Assembly: GCF_000025525.1 (NCBI RefSeq)
Contig: NC_013887.1
Location: 1,188,729 to 1,252,728 of the forward strand
Reading direction: 5' to 3'
Source: Methanocaldococcus sp. FS406-22
Lineage (GTDB): Archaea > AGJL01 > Methanococci > Methanococcales > Methanocaldococcaceae
DNA: 64,000 nucleotides
The translations under genes and the position numbers were made by a program. This document shows positions 36,501 through 46,429 of this stretch, one piece after another (the stretch's first letter is position 1; each line of letters starts with the position of its first letter). The notes beneath the pieces are model-generated. The model made no database searches. It worked only from the letters and a program-made list of their open reading frames with translations, and was not told where the DNA came from.

Positions 36501-36670
36501 CTTATTTCAATAAAATCTATCTTCTCAATCAGCTTAGATAATAATTTAATAAACACCACAGATGAATCAACAAAATTTTTGATTGGCTCATAATAATCCT
36601 CTTTTGATTTTTTATAATCAATATCCTTACACTTTTTATTATCGTTATAATCTAAGATAATTTTTAAATC
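36497..36670 (-). pseudogene. Possible gene remnant downstream of cobN
   Basis: An open stretch of 57 codons on the minus strand with protein-like composition (KKSKEDYYEPIKNF, VFIKLLSKLIEKIDFIEI) but no ATG, GTG or TTG start and no ribosome binding site. It lies 33 bp after the cobN stop, on the same strand, and its stop overlaps the chlD stop on the other strand. It could be the C-terminus of a decayed gene or chance. No family recognised. Confidence 0.25.
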
Positions 36671-36702
36671 TTAATTTGAAAGGTTATTTAAAGATTAAAA
36701 GT

Positions 36703-39700
36703 TTATAATTTGTCTTCTATCATACCCTCTATCTCTAAATATTTCTTCCTCAACTTCTCTTTCATCTCCTCATCTGCCTTCCACATTCCCCTCTCTATTG
36801 CCTCCAACAACCTTTCAGTAATATTTAGCAAAGCATAAGGATTGTTTTCTTTAAAGAACTCCTCCATATCTTTATCAAACACATATTTTTCAGCTATCTT
36901 TTCATACATCCAGTCATCTATTATTCCAGAGGTTGCATCCCATGCGAACATATTATCAATATACTTTGAGAAATCTGCCGCCCCTTTATACCCATGCCTT
37001 TTCATCCCCTCAATCCACTTTGGATTCATTATTTTTGTTCTAAATATCTCCTTACCTTCCTCTTTTAAGTGCTTAGTTCTTATATTATTTGGATTGGAAG
37101 TATCTCCAACATAACTCACTGGCTTTTTACCAGAGAAATGAGTTACAGCAGCAATTAAACCACCGTGATAGCTGTTAAAGTCATCTCCCTCAAATATATC
37201 CCATTCTTGGCTATCTTCATTTTTAACCGTTAGTTCAATCTTAGAAAGCCTATTTATAAACTCCTCCTTTGCCTCTACTCCATAAATACCTTTTCCATAA
37301 GCATAGCCCCCCCACTCAACATAAACCTTGGCAAAATCCTCTATAGATTTCCAATTCTTCTCATCTATTAAATGGGAGACACCAGCCCCATAACAGCCCG
37401 GTTTATCACTGAATATTCTATATAAAGAGGTTTCTTTGGCTGTCTTTTCATCAATTCCCTTCTTTATCTTTTCTTCAACCTCTTCTTTATAATGTTTTTT
37501 TACAAAATTCATTTCATCTGGTTCATCTAAGTTAGCTACCATCCTTATTGCCTCATCTATAAGCTCAACAACGTTTGGGAAAGTATCCCTAAATAATCCA
37601 CTAACTCTTAAGGTTACATCAATTCTTGGCCTTCCTAACTCCTCTAATGGGATAACTTCTAAACCAATTACTCTCCCCATTTTATTCCAAACTGGCTTAA
37701 CTCCCAATAGATACAAAATCTCTCCAATATCATCTCCTTTCGTTCGCATAGTTGGAGAACCCCAGACAATAATGCCAATATACTCTGGATACTTCCCCTC
37801 CTCTTTCAGATATTTTTCAATCAACTGTTCTGCCAACTTTTTACCCATTTCATAAGCAGATTTCGTTGGAATCTCTTGAGGATTACATGAATAAAAGTTT
37901 CTTCCAGTAGGAAGGCAGTTTATATCTTTTGTAGGAGCACCAGCAACTTTTGGTGGAACATAAAAGCCTTCTAAGGCATTAACCGCATTTATAACTTCCT
38001 CATCAACCCTCATTAAGTTTCTATAGATTACTGAGACAGTTTTTAAAACCTCTCTTAATTTAGAGTTTATTTTTACTGTTTTTAGCTCATCGATTTTATT
38101 TTCATCAAAGTTGTATTGCATATACTCTTTTAACAAATTCAATCCAATTCCATTTATTTTATCAATAATTTTATGATGTTTTCCTTTGTTATTATTTAAT
38201 TCTTCCCAATTATACCCTAAAATCTCAGCCAAAATCTCTAAGTAATTGAATTGATACCTAATAATCATAAATAGCATGTTAATTAATTTCTCTCCTTCCA
38301 AAGGCACTCCCATTATATGTAATCCATCGTTTATCTGCCTATTCTTTAAAATCTCTAAGTAATCGTGGATTTTATTTAACAGTTTTTCAAAATTTTCATC
38401 ATTTATCTCTTCATCTATAACCTTTCCATCCAATAAATCTCCATCTAACTTTAACTCTTTAATTTTATTCAAAATCTCTTTCTTTAAAAATTCTTTTTTC
38501 TCTTTATTCTCTGTTTCATAATAATCATCAATACTCTTTTCTAACCCTACTAAATCACCATACAAATCAGATATTGTCATTGGTGGGATTAAATGGCTTA
38601 TAATTGTTGCATAACTCCTTCTCTTTGCCTGAGTCCCCTCTCCAGGATTATTTACAATAAATGGATAGATATTTGGCAATTCCATACAGATGTCTGGATA
38701 GCATTCGTTAGATAATCCAACACACTTTCCAGGAAGCCATTCTAAATTGCCATGCTTTCCTATATGCATTATTGCATCTGCTTTGAAAACCTCTTTAATC
38801 CATTTATAAAAAGCAATGTAATAATGAGTTGGTGGCAAATCTGGAGAGTGGTATATAGCAGAGGGATTCTCTCCAAATCCTCTTGGTGGCTGAACTGAGA
38901 TAAAGACGTTTCCATTAATTATTCCAGGAATAATTAGCTCTCCATTAAAGTTCATAACTTCTCCAGGAATGGCTCCCCAGTTTTTTATCAACTCTTCTTT
39001 AACTTTATCTGGTAGGGAGTTAAACCATTTCTCATAATCTTCTTTCTTTATTTTCCCTACGGCCTTTTTTATTATCTCTTCAGTTAAAAATCTCTTATCA
39101 TTTGTAGCATAGTTCAGCATTTTCTTTATTAGTTTAGTCCCATTTTCTGGGATTTCATCAACTATAAAACCCCTCTTCTTCATCTCCTTCAAAATATTAA
39201 CAACACTCTCTGGACTATCTAAACCAAATGCACTTGCTATCTTGTCATTCCTTGGCGGATAATTGTGGAAAATTATGGCTATTCTTTTGGCTTTATTTGA
39301 TTTTAATTTTAGATTTGCATACCTTAGGGCTAAATCAACTATCTTCTCAGCCCTATCCTTTATAGCCTTGTACTTAATAATTGGGACTCCAACTTCTCCA
39401 TCCTTTATCTTCTCCTTTCCTCCTATTGGGAAATGTATTATTGCTCCATCAAACTCTGGCATTGCCATGCCAATGATTAAATCAATTGGGTTTAAGCCAG
39501 AGACTGAATTTTTCCATTCTTCAATAAATCCTGTTGATATAATCCCCTGCAGTATTGGAGCATTAAGTTCTTTTAAAAATTCTGGCTCATCTTTTAACAA
39601 CTCTGCCTTAACTCCCATTGAAAGAGTGAACATTGTAGTATTGATTAATGCATGAATTATTGGCTTTCCATCTTTGTAGAAAAATCTTTTGAATGTTTCT

Positions 39701-40389
39701 AAAGTTCCTATAGAGCCGAGTTCGTTCTTTAAATGAGAGCTAAAAACAGCTATTGGTATTCCTCCTTTATTCTCAATAATATCAATTAAATCATTGACAT
39801 AGTCTATGTTGTTGGCTACAAACCAATTTCTATAAAACAAAATCCCTATAATTGGCTTATCCAAATCTCTACCCAACTCTTTTAAATAGTTGAGATAGTC
39901 ATCTAAAGCTTCAAAGTATTTTCCTCTATAATAGATACCTTGCCATGGCATTGGTTTTGGCTCCTCATAATCTACATCTAAATTCCCAAACTTATTTGCC
40001 AAATATAAGAGGAGATTTTTGTAGTTATAGATTCCTTCATAAGCTAAATATTTAACAACTTTATCCTTTACCTCATCATCTACTGTCCTATCTTTTTCTA
40101 AATCTGGATGAACTTCAGTGATTGTTGGTAATGGCAAAAATGGGATGTTATGCTTTTTACAAAACTCAGCTAACTCATCATAATACTTGAAGGCATTTTT
40201 CCCTCCCATAAGTTTTGTAAAAACAATATTTGCATCTTTAATAAACTCTAAAAATTCTTCAAACTCCTTTCTGCTACATTTATAATCCAATATTTTAAAT
40301 TCAATGCCATATTTTTTAATCTCTTTATATGCTTCTTCAAAAACTAAGTCATCACTATCTATTGTTGAAACAAAGCCAATCTTTACCAT
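36703..40389 (-). CDS. cobN: Cobaltochelatase, large subunit CobN
   Basis: 1228 residues. Large subunit that binds the corrin substrate and inserts cobalt, driven by the AAA+/VWA subunits encoded just downstream on the other strand. Motifs: VQPPRGFGENPSAIYHSPD, the metal/substrate region MHIGKHGNLEWLPGK, GTQAKRRSYATIISHLIPP and VIVWGSPTMRTKGDDIGEIL-type segments. The N-terminus (KIGFVSTIDSDDLVFEEAY) is the usual archaeal one. GGTGATATCT precedes ATG 40389; three further codons are open upstream. M. jannaschii CobN has nearly the same length. It could act on other tetrapyrroles as well, since ChlH/CobN paralogues are hard to separate. Confidence 0.93.
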   Translation of the reverse strand: MVKIGFVSTIDSDDLVFEEAYKEIKKYGIEFKILDYKCSRKEFEEFLEFIKDANIVFTKLMGGKNAFKYYDELAEFCKKHNIPFLPLPTITEVHPDLEKDRTVDDEVKDKVVKYLAYEGIYNYKNLLLYLANKFGNLDVDYEEPKPMPWQGIYYRGKYFEALDDYLNYLKELGRDLDKPIIGILFYRNWFVANNIDYVNDLIDIIENKGGIPIAVFSSHLKNELGSIGTLETFKRFFYKDGKPIIHALINTTMFTLSMGVKAELLKDEPEFLKELNAPILQGIISTGFIEEWKNSVSGLNPIDLIIGMAMPEFDGAIIHFPIGGKEKIKDGEVGVPIIKYKAIKDRAEKIVDLALRYANLKLKSNKAKRIAIIFHNYPPRNDKIASAFGLDSPESVVNILKEMKKRGFIVDEIPENGTKLIKKMLNYATNDKRFLTEEIIKKAVGKIKKEDYEKWFNSLPDKVKEELIKNWGAIPGEVMNFNGELIIPGIINGNVFISVQPPRGFGENPSAIYHSPDLPPTHYYIAFYKWIKEVFKADAIMHIGKHGNLEWLPGKCVGLSNECYPDICMELPNIYPFIVNNPGEGTQAKRRSYATIISHLIPPMTISDLYGDLVGLEKSIDDYYETENKEKKEFLKKEILNKIKELKLDGDLLDGKVIDEEINDENFEKLLNKIHDYLEILKNRQINDGLHIMGVPLEGEKLINMLFMIIRYQFNYLEILAEILGYNWEELNNNKGKHHKIIDKINGIGLNLLKEYMQYNFDENKIDELKTVKINSKLREVLKTVSVIYRNLMRVDEEVINAVNALEGFYVPPKVAGAPTKDINCLPTGRNFYSCNPQEIPTKSAYEMGKKLAEQLIEKYLKEEGKYPEYIGIIVWGSPTMRTKGDDIGEILYLLGVKPVWNKMGRVIGLEVIPLEELGRPRIDVTLRVSGLFRDTFPNVVELIDEAIRMVANLDEPDEMNFVKKHYKEEVEEKIKKGIDEKTAKETSLYRIFSDKPGCYGAGVSHLIDEKNWKSIEDFAKVYVEWGGYAYGKGIYGVEAKEEFINRLSKIELTVKNEDSQEWDIFEGDDFNSYHGGLIAAVTHFSGKKPVSYVGDTSNPNNIRTKHLKEEGKEIFRTKIMNPKWIEGMKRHGYKGAADFSKYIDNMFAWDATSGIIDDWMYEKIAEKYVFDKDMEEFFKENNPYALLNITERLLEAIERGMWKADEEMKEKLRKKYLEIEGMIEDKL

Positions 40390-40500
40390 AGATATCACCA
40401 GCTATCTTAAGTAAAATTTAATTAACTTAACAATATCTTTAGTTTATTATTTATTTATCATCTTTTTATCACTTTTTATAATAAAAATTTGGTGAATGGT

Positions 40501-41343
40501 ATGAAATATTTAATATTAAAGGTAACAAATAGATGTAATCTTAACTGTCTCTACTGCTATGCAAATAATGAAAATAATAAAGATATGGATTTTAAAACAG
40601 CTAAAAGTGCTATTGACTATTTACTAAGCTTAGATAATAATTTGAAGATACAATTTACAGGTGGTGAGCCACTATTAAACTTTAAATTAATTGAAAAAGT
40701 TGTTGATTACTGTAATAACAATTATGATAATAAAAATATAAAATATGCAATCCAAACCAATGCAACCCTTATAGATGAAAAAACAGCTGAAAGGATTAAA
40801 GAACTCAATATAAAAGTTGGAGTTAGTATAGATGGATTAGAGATAAATGATACTCTAAGACCCTACAAAAATGGAAAGCCATCAACCTTAGACACATTAA
40901 AAGGCATGTATCTCTTAAAAGCTTATAATATCCCTTATGGAGTAACAACCGTTGTTACAAACAAAAATCTTCCATACTTAGAGGAGTTTGTTAATTATTT
41001 AATTGCCTTTGGTGTAAAGAGCATAAGCTTTGACTTATTAAAGCCAAAGAAAAAAGAACATTTAAAGTTAATGCCAAATATTGAAGAATTTAATAAACTG
41101 TTAAATAAATTTGGAAGATATCCAATCTATATAAAGAACTTACAAAAAAGACCTAAGGGAAGATACTGCTATCTAAATTCTGGAGATTTGCTGTTTGTTA
41201 ATGAATTTGGGGATGTATACCCTTGTCCTACATTAGAAGGACTTTCCTGTTTAGGAAATATAAATGGTAATAAAATAGAACTACCAAAAATAGGAAGTAA
41301 TAAATGTTATGCAAGAGAGTTTTTGACAAAACATTTAAAATAA
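40501..41343 (+). CDS. Radical SAM protein with short SPASM-like C-terminus
   Basis: 280 residues. LKVTNRCNLNCLYCYAN is the Cx3Cx2C cluster motif, followed by IQFTGGEPLLNF and VSIDGLEINDTLR, a typical radical SAM peptide-modifying or maturase-type barrel. Near the C-terminus CYLNSGDLLFVNEFGDVYPCPTLEGLSCLGN and a final KCYAREF give about four more cysteines, as in SPASM/twitch domains that hold an auxiliary iron-sulfur cluster. Substrate unknown; no small peptide gene is seen beside it. GGTGAATGGT before ATG 40501 decides the start. Divergent from cobN. Confidence 0.82.
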   Translation: MKYLILKVTNRCNLNCLYCYANNENNKDMDFKTAKSAIDYLLSLDNNLKIQFTGGEPLLNFKLIEKVVDYCNNNYDNKNIKYAIQTNATLIDEKTAERIKELNIKVGVSIDGLEINDTLRPYKNGKPSTLDTLKGMYLLKAYNIPYGVTTVVTNKNLPYLEEFVNYLIAFGVKSISFDLLKPKKKEHLKLMPNIEEFNKLLNKFGRYPIYIKNLQKRPKGRYCYLNSGDLLFVNEFGDVYPCPTLEGLSCLGNINGNKIELPKIGSNKCYAREFLTKHLK

Positions 41344-41353
41344 ATAAAGTTAC

Positions 41354-42448
41354 TTAAATCTTTTCAATAACCAAAATTCCGTTTCCTAAGCTTTCAATTT
41401 TGAAATCATATCCTAACGATTCGAGAATATTAACTATATCCTTCTCTGAATAATATCCTCTGAATCTTCTATTTAACCTATTATAGAACTCAAATACTTC
41501 TTTACAAATATTCTCATTTTTATCCAGTATAAATTCTTCTGAAATGAATATTTTTCCCCCACTATGTATAGAAGACATCATCTTATTTAGAAACTGCTTT
41601 AATGACGGAGCATATTTCATTGTATGTGAGCATATAACATAATCATACTTTTCTTTAGGAATTATGTCAGCAAAATCTATATTTTTAAGTTCATAGGAAT
41701 CACAATACAATCTTTTAATCCTACATTCTGCAATCTGTAAAAGCCCCTTAGATATATCTACCCCCATGTAATGTCCTTCTGGATATACTATATCTATAAA
41801 GTATTTTGGAGACCGTGAACCACAGCCAACATCCAAGATGTAATCTCCCTTATCAATCTTTAGACAGTCGCTGGCAATCTCTCTGCATAATGAATAGTAT
41901 GGGCTACTCAATATCATATCCCAGATGTCAGGGTCTTTTTTAAAGCTTATAGCAATCTTTGGATGACTATAACTTATTAGAGCATATCTTGACACATGCG
42001 TTATAAAGTTATATTTCATCACATAATCACTAATAATCTTATCAAATTTTGGCATTTTTATATTTAGTTCAAAATCTTCGTTTATCTTAATTTTTTCATC
42101 TTCATATTTTAAAATTTCCAATTTCAAAGCTGTTTTTATATAGTCAAGAATAAACTGCTTATTTGGATATTTCACCAATAATGGAATATCATCGATTTTT
42201 GGAGAATATTTAGCAATAATTGGGAAGATTCCAAACTCTACACCCTGCTTTATAAATGTAACAAGCAATTCATAACTTAGATATTCTATAGTGTTATCAA
42301 TCATTTCTATTTTCTTTTTTAGTTTTATTTCAGATGGCATTATATCGTTTATAACCTCACTAATAATCTCATCCAATATTTTTGAGTCATCATCTCCTAT
42401 GTCAAATGACCCTCCCCCAACTACATTCTCAATTGAATCGAATTTCAT
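41354..42448 (-). CDS. SAM-dependent methyltransferase of the archaellum region
   Basis: 364 residues. The N-terminal ~190 residues are helical and unrecognised (EIISEVINDIMPSEIKLKKK...). The C-terminal half is a class I methyltransferase: DYILDVGCGSRSPKYFID, YMGVDISKGLLQIAECR and YDYVICSHTMKYAPSLKQFL. Substrate unknown. The neighbour 1 bp upstream on the same strand is an EarA-like regulator, so it belongs to the archaellum-linked cluster; archaellins or their glycans could be substrates, which is speculation. GGTGGTAAT precedes ATG 42448. Confidence 0.8.
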   Translation of the reverse strand: MKFDSIENVVGGGSFDIGDDDSKILDEIISEVINDIMPSEIKLKKKIEMIDNTIEYLSYELLVTFIKQGVEFGIFPIIAKYSPKIDDIPLLVKYPNKQFILDYIKTALKLEILKYEDEKIKINEDFELNIKMPKFDKIISDYVMKYNFITHVSRYALISYSHPKIAISFKKDPDIWDMILSSPYYSLCREIASDCLKIDKGDYILDVGCGSRSPKYFIDIVYPEGHYMGVDISKGLLQIAECRIKRLYCDSYELKNIDFADIIPKEKYDYVICSHTMKYAPSLKQFLNKMMSSIHSGGKIFISEEFILDKNENICKEVFEFYNRLNRRFRGYYSEKDIVNILESLGYDFKIESLGNGILVIEKI

Positions 42449-42449
42449 A

Positions 42450-42785
42450 TTACCACCTTAAAGATTCTATAAAGTCACTATCCTGGTCTTTTAACACTTC
42501 AACTATTTTCTTTCCATAATCGGTTAGCTTATATAGCTTTATCCCTCCCCTCTCTACACATTCAACTAATCCTAATTCTATAAGCGAGAAATGACCGTTA
42601 TACCTTCCATTCATACCTTTTAGACATCCAAGCACGTTACTTGGGTCTGACTTCACCCTTCTCGAGATTTCAGAAAGATAAATGCCATGAGGATACATCT
42701 TATACAGCAGATATAATATCTTCTTTCTTAATTTACTTTTATTTAGTGACCTAATAATCATCGGGTCAATAAATGCCAAGCTCAT
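42450..42785 (-). CDS. Winged-helix regulator, EarA-like (archaellum regulator)
   Basis: 111 residues. LNKSKLRKKILYLLYKMYPHGIYLSEISRRVKSDPSNVLGCLKGM contains the helix-turn-helix, with NGRYNGHFSLIELGLVECVERGGIKLYKLT as wing. From recall this is the EarA family, the euryarchaeal archaellum activator first described in Methanococcus maripaludis, often encoded near archaellum genes. The start ATG 42785 has GGGGGAGGGATTAGT upstream, which carries TGTGGGGGA, a motif also found upstream of flaB1 and the large secreted protein. The assignment rests on motif likeness and location. Confidence 0.66.
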   Translation of the reverse strand: MSLAFIDPMIIRSLNKSKLRKKILYLLYKMYPHGIYLSEISRRVKSDPSNVLGCLKGMNGRYNGHFSLIELGLVECVERGGIKLYKLTDYGKKIVEVLKDQDSDFIESLRW

Positions 42786-42864
42786 ACTAATCCCTCCCCC
42801 ACAAGGTATCCTAAGAACAGTTTTGAATTGATGAGTGTGATTTTAAAAACTAAAGAAAATAGTT

Positions 42865-45453
42865 TTATCTAAACAACCCAAGAATCGTCGAAATAACCCT
42901 CCCCACAATTTTTGATATTTTACCAAATATCGACTCATTTTCAACATTAGATCCAGTATAATTGGTGTTATTAAATTCCTTAATGTTTGATTCATTATTA
43001 TTCAGAATATATGTTTTATTATGGGTACTTTCTGTCATATTTTTGTAAGATTCGGAAGTTCCATTGATTTTTTCATTCTTTTCAGAAAACTCATGCCCCT
43101 CCACCCCTTTACTTCCATTTATTTCGATAGATATTGATTTTTTTAGGATTACTGGAACTTTTTGATAATTGAAGAGTGCAAAGTCATTAATTCTAACATA
43201 TAATGTTACATTATACGTTCCACTCTCTAAACCCTCCAATCTTAAAGGAATCATTAATTCCTTCTCAGATTTTGGATAAATCTCTGTTTGGAAAATGGAG
43301 CTCTTATAGTAGATATTTGAACCCTTGCTAACCTCAACCCAATACTGAACTGTTAAATTCACTGGAAACTTATCATTTCTAATTTTTGCTTTTAATATAT
43401 TATTGTTATAGTTTAAGTCTTCAATATTCACTGGAGAAATAACCTCCGTAACCACATGTGTCCCTGTAGGTATTTCATCCCCCAATATATCAATTGCTGA
43501 GTATCTTCCAACCCTGTAATAATTTGATATTTTAACTAAGTGGATTCCATAACCTTCAGTGTATATAATATCAACATTCTCTACAGATTTTGGAATTATA
43601 TGGGCTACAGTATATCCTTCAAACCCTTCATCGAAAAAGATTGGAAATTCTACTTCAACCTCTGAATAATTATTTAGATGAACCGTCTTAGCACTACTTT
43701 TTGCTCTAACATTTCCATCTTTGTCAATAACCTCAATCCAAATATCGCAATCAACTTTAGAGTTTAAATTATTTCTTAATACAACTACACATGTGTTGTT
43801 AAATCCTGCAATAGGTTTGGCTGAGTATATTCCCCCATTTCCTTTTATTACATTTATTCTTCCTAATAATAACGTGTTATTGTAATATATTCTAACAATG
43901 TCTATTGGTGATATTGCATAGAAATGAGCAAAGCATGTATAATCTTTAGCCCCTCCCTTAACCGAAACTGTAATTTTTAAGTCACCATTTACTTCCTTGT
44001 AAAAGACTATAGGAATACTTATCTCTTTAGTTTGATGAGGTGTTATAGCAAATGGAATTTCCTTAGAATAATTTACTACTCCATATTTAAAATTATCATC
44101 TACAATAATTTTTCCCGATAATGTTTTATTATAGATATTTTTTAGAATAATGGACATATTGTATTTCTTCCCAATTAATACATATCCTCCTGGACCCATT
44201 TCCTCATTTATTTCTTTATCTTTTGGTAAGATAATTTTTTCAATAATTACTGGCGGTATAGGTTTTGGCTCTATGTTAATACTGTAAGATTTACTAAAAA
44301 TTAAAGTATTTACATCTATAGGATGTATAGTTATTTCTATATTCTTACTACCTCTCTTTGTATATATTGGGACAAATATATCTTTTTTCTCCTTTTTACC
44401 AATATTAATTATTTTATTGACAGATCTATTCCCATATTTGACAGTCAATATAGCTGTGACATCTTTATTATATTTATTCTCTACAGTAATTTTTAAAATA
44501 GCCAGTGTTGGGTCATCTTTAACATAATATCTTGGTAATACATCATCTTTCTGTAAATATTTATCTGATAATACTTCTCTTATTTCGTTATCTAAAATGC
44601 CTGCCGAGTCATAGAAATTCTTTACAATCTTTGAAGTGTTTTCATCAATCTTCCTATAAAGTTCTACATTCTTTACAACAACTGGAAGATAATAATATTT
44701 TGTTATACTTTTATAGTCATAGTATATTCCAGAATCATCCCTCTTTTGGACAGTTTCTTCAATACCATCAATAGTATGTGTAACATTCATTATTTCTACG
44801 TTTGTTTCAACTGTAAATTTCTCTTTGTCGAGGACAATCTTAGGAACTTTAAACGATACCTTCACTTCCTCTCCAAAAGGAATATATACTGTCTTAAAAT
44901 CGTTTTTACCATTGTAAATTACATTATCTCCATCTTTTATATTTATCCAAACTTTAGCAATATAGTCACTCTTTGCTGTAGGATTACTTTTTAGAGTTAC
45001 ATCAAACCAGTTAGAATAGCAAATTTCAGTATTTCCAATTTTGTATGAGTCCTCACATGTTACATTTTTAACGTCTACTGGAAAATACTGTTTCACTTTA
45101 ACTGTTGTTGATGCTATAGTTTTTCCATTTTCAATCAACGATATCTTAGCATCATGTTCTTTATCGTCACTAATCGGAACTCTAACTTCCACAATTTTTT
45201 CTACATGACTATTTGGTGGCAAAGGTATTAAACCAGACTCCCAAGTTTTTCCTTCACATTCTACTTTAACTATGACATCATGCTCATATTCATCCTTATT
45301 TACAATCCCTAAATATAGAACTTGCTCACTAATATCTACATGTAATATTGGTGAATTTGGTGGGTCATACGGTGACCATACCTTATATACACTGACATCT
45401 CCACATACTACTGGCAATAATAACAGCAAAAGAACCAATGCTACTTTTTTCAT
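42865..45453 (-). CDS. Large secreted/anchored beta-rich protein of the archaellum region
   Basis: 862 residues. It starts with a clear signal peptide (KKVALVLLLLLLPVVCGDV) and is then a chain of Ig/CARDB-like beta domains: repeated segments with 'V.I...G....I.IP' strands (such as KKDIFVPIYTKRGSKNIEIT and KTVHLNNYSEVEVEFPIFFD). After ~790 comes a Ser/Asn/Thr-rich linker with many N-glycosylation sequons, then a hydrophobic-basic end (IVGRVISTILGLFR) that could anchor it. Most of the protein lies outside the cell. Between the EarA-like gene and flaK, so an archaellum- or cell-surface role is plausible but not shown. GGGGAGGGGC precedes ATG 45453. Confidence 0.7.
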   Translation of the reverse strand: MKKVALVLLLLLLPVVCGDVSVYKVWSPYDPPNSPILHVDISEQVLYLGIVNKDEYEHDVIVKVECEGKTWESGLIPLPPNSHVEKIVEVRVPISDDKEHDAKISLIENGKTIASTTVKVKQYFPVDVKNVTCEDSYKIGNTEICYSNWFDVTLKSNPTAKSDYIAKVWINIKDGDNVIYNGKNDFKTVYIPFGEEVKVSFKVPKIVLDKEKFTVETNVEIMNVTHTIDGIEETVQKRDDSGIYYDYKSITKYYYLPVVVKNVELYRKIDENTSKIVKNFYDSAGILDNEIREVLSDKYLQKDDVLPRYYVKDDPTLAILKITVENKYNKDVTAILTVKYGNRSVNKIINIGKKEKKDIFVPIYTKRGSKNIEITIHPIDVNTLIFSKSYSINIEPKPIPPVIIEKIILPKDKEINEEMGPGGYVLIGKKYNMSIILKNIYNKTLSGKIIVDDNFKYGVVNYSKEIPFAITPHQTKEISIPIVFYKEVNGDLKITVSVKGGAKDYTCFAHFYAISPIDIVRIYYNNTLLLGRINVIKGNGGIYSAKPIAGFNNTCVVVLRNNLNSKVDCDIWIEVIDKDGNVRAKSSAKTVHLNNYSEVEVEFPIFFDEGFEGYTVAHIIPKSVENVDIIYTEGYGIHLVKISNYYRVGRYSAIDILGDEIPTGTHVVTEVISPVNIEDLNYNNNILKAKIRNDKFPVNLTVQYWVEVSKGSNIYYKSSIFQTEIYPKSEKELMIPLRLEGLESGTYNVTLYVRINDFALFNYQKVPVILKKSISIEINGSKGVEGHEFSEKNEKINGTSESYKNMTESTHNKTYILNNNESNIKEFNNTNYTGSNVENESIFGKISKIVGRVISTILGLFR

Positions 45454-45675
45454 GCCCCTCCCCCCCTATAAAGACAATGAAAGATTATTTTTACTAATCT
45501 ATCTAAAATCCTTTCCCCCACACTACAGTTTGTATTTTTATTTTTTCATTATTTTAATGTATAACGAACATAGATAAATTTTTATTATATGTTATATAAA
45601 TTATTTAGCACAAATTAATTTCCACATTCATCGAAGTTACAATTAAATAATGACATATTCGTAGGGGAGGGGAAG

Positions 45676-46380
45676 ATGATAAATTTTATTGTTGGGGCAA
45701 TAGGGCTATTAATAGCTTCAATCTACGATTTAAAAAGTAGAGAAATTGAAGATTACATCTGGATATCAATGGTCATTTTTGGATTGATATATCATGGCTA
45801 CTTATCATTTATTTCACATGATATGTCATATATCATTCAATCGATTGTTGGATTTATAGTCTGTTTCTTTTTAGGGTTTTTTATGTTCCTATTGGGCGTT
45901 GGGGGAGGTGATGGAAAACTAATAATGGGACTCGGAGCTTTAATTCCAAAATATAATATGCCAATATACACACCGTTAGGTTTAATCTTAAATTATTATT
46001 ATATCCCATCCTTTCCAATAATGGTAGTAATTAATGCAGTGTTCTTTTCAATTATACTTCCAATAATTATATTTTTAAGAAATGTAATTAGAGGAGTCAA
46101 ACCAAAGACAAAAAAAGAGTTTCTATGTATGTTCCTTGGCGAAAAAATGAAAGTTTCTGAAGCCATGAAAAAGGAAAGGTTAATCCTTGGAAATCATGAA
46201 AATTTAAAACTACTCCCCAATGCTGAAAAAGATTATGATTTCTCAAAGTTTGATAAAAATGAAGAAATCTGGGTAACTCCAGCTATACCGTTCGTTGTTC
46301 CGATATTTTTGTCCTATCTGCTAACACCAATCATAGGCGACAAAATTATCGATATCTTTCTATCAATTCTTAGACTATAA
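45676..46380 (+). CDS. flaK: Prearchaellin peptidase FlaK (ArlK)
   Basis: 234 residues, integral membrane aspartic protease that cuts class III signal peptides from archaellins before assembly. The two catalytic aspartates fall at the known positions: Asp18 in IASIYDLKSREI and Asp79 in the GxGD motif LGVGGGDGKLIMG. About six hydrophobic segments, with a charged loop around residues 145-195. GGGGAGGGGAAG precedes ATG 45676. Transcribed opposite to the flaB-J operon and tail-to-tail with flaJ. Confidence 0.93.
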   Translation: MINFIVGAIGLLIASIYDLKSREIEDYIWISMVIFGLIYHGYLSFISHDMSYIIQSIVGFIVCFFLGFFMFLLGVGGGDGKLIMGLGALIPKYNMPIYTPLGLILNYYYIPSFPIMVVINAVFFSIILPIIIFLRNVIRGVKPKTKKEFLCMFLGEKMKVSEAMKKERLILGNHENLKLLPNAEKDYDFSKFDKNEEIWVTPAIPFVVPIFLSYLLTPIIGDKIIDIFLSILRL

Positions 46381-46429
46381 AATAATAAAAATAATAATCC
46401 ATATTTCTTAATATATATTTCTTAATTTT

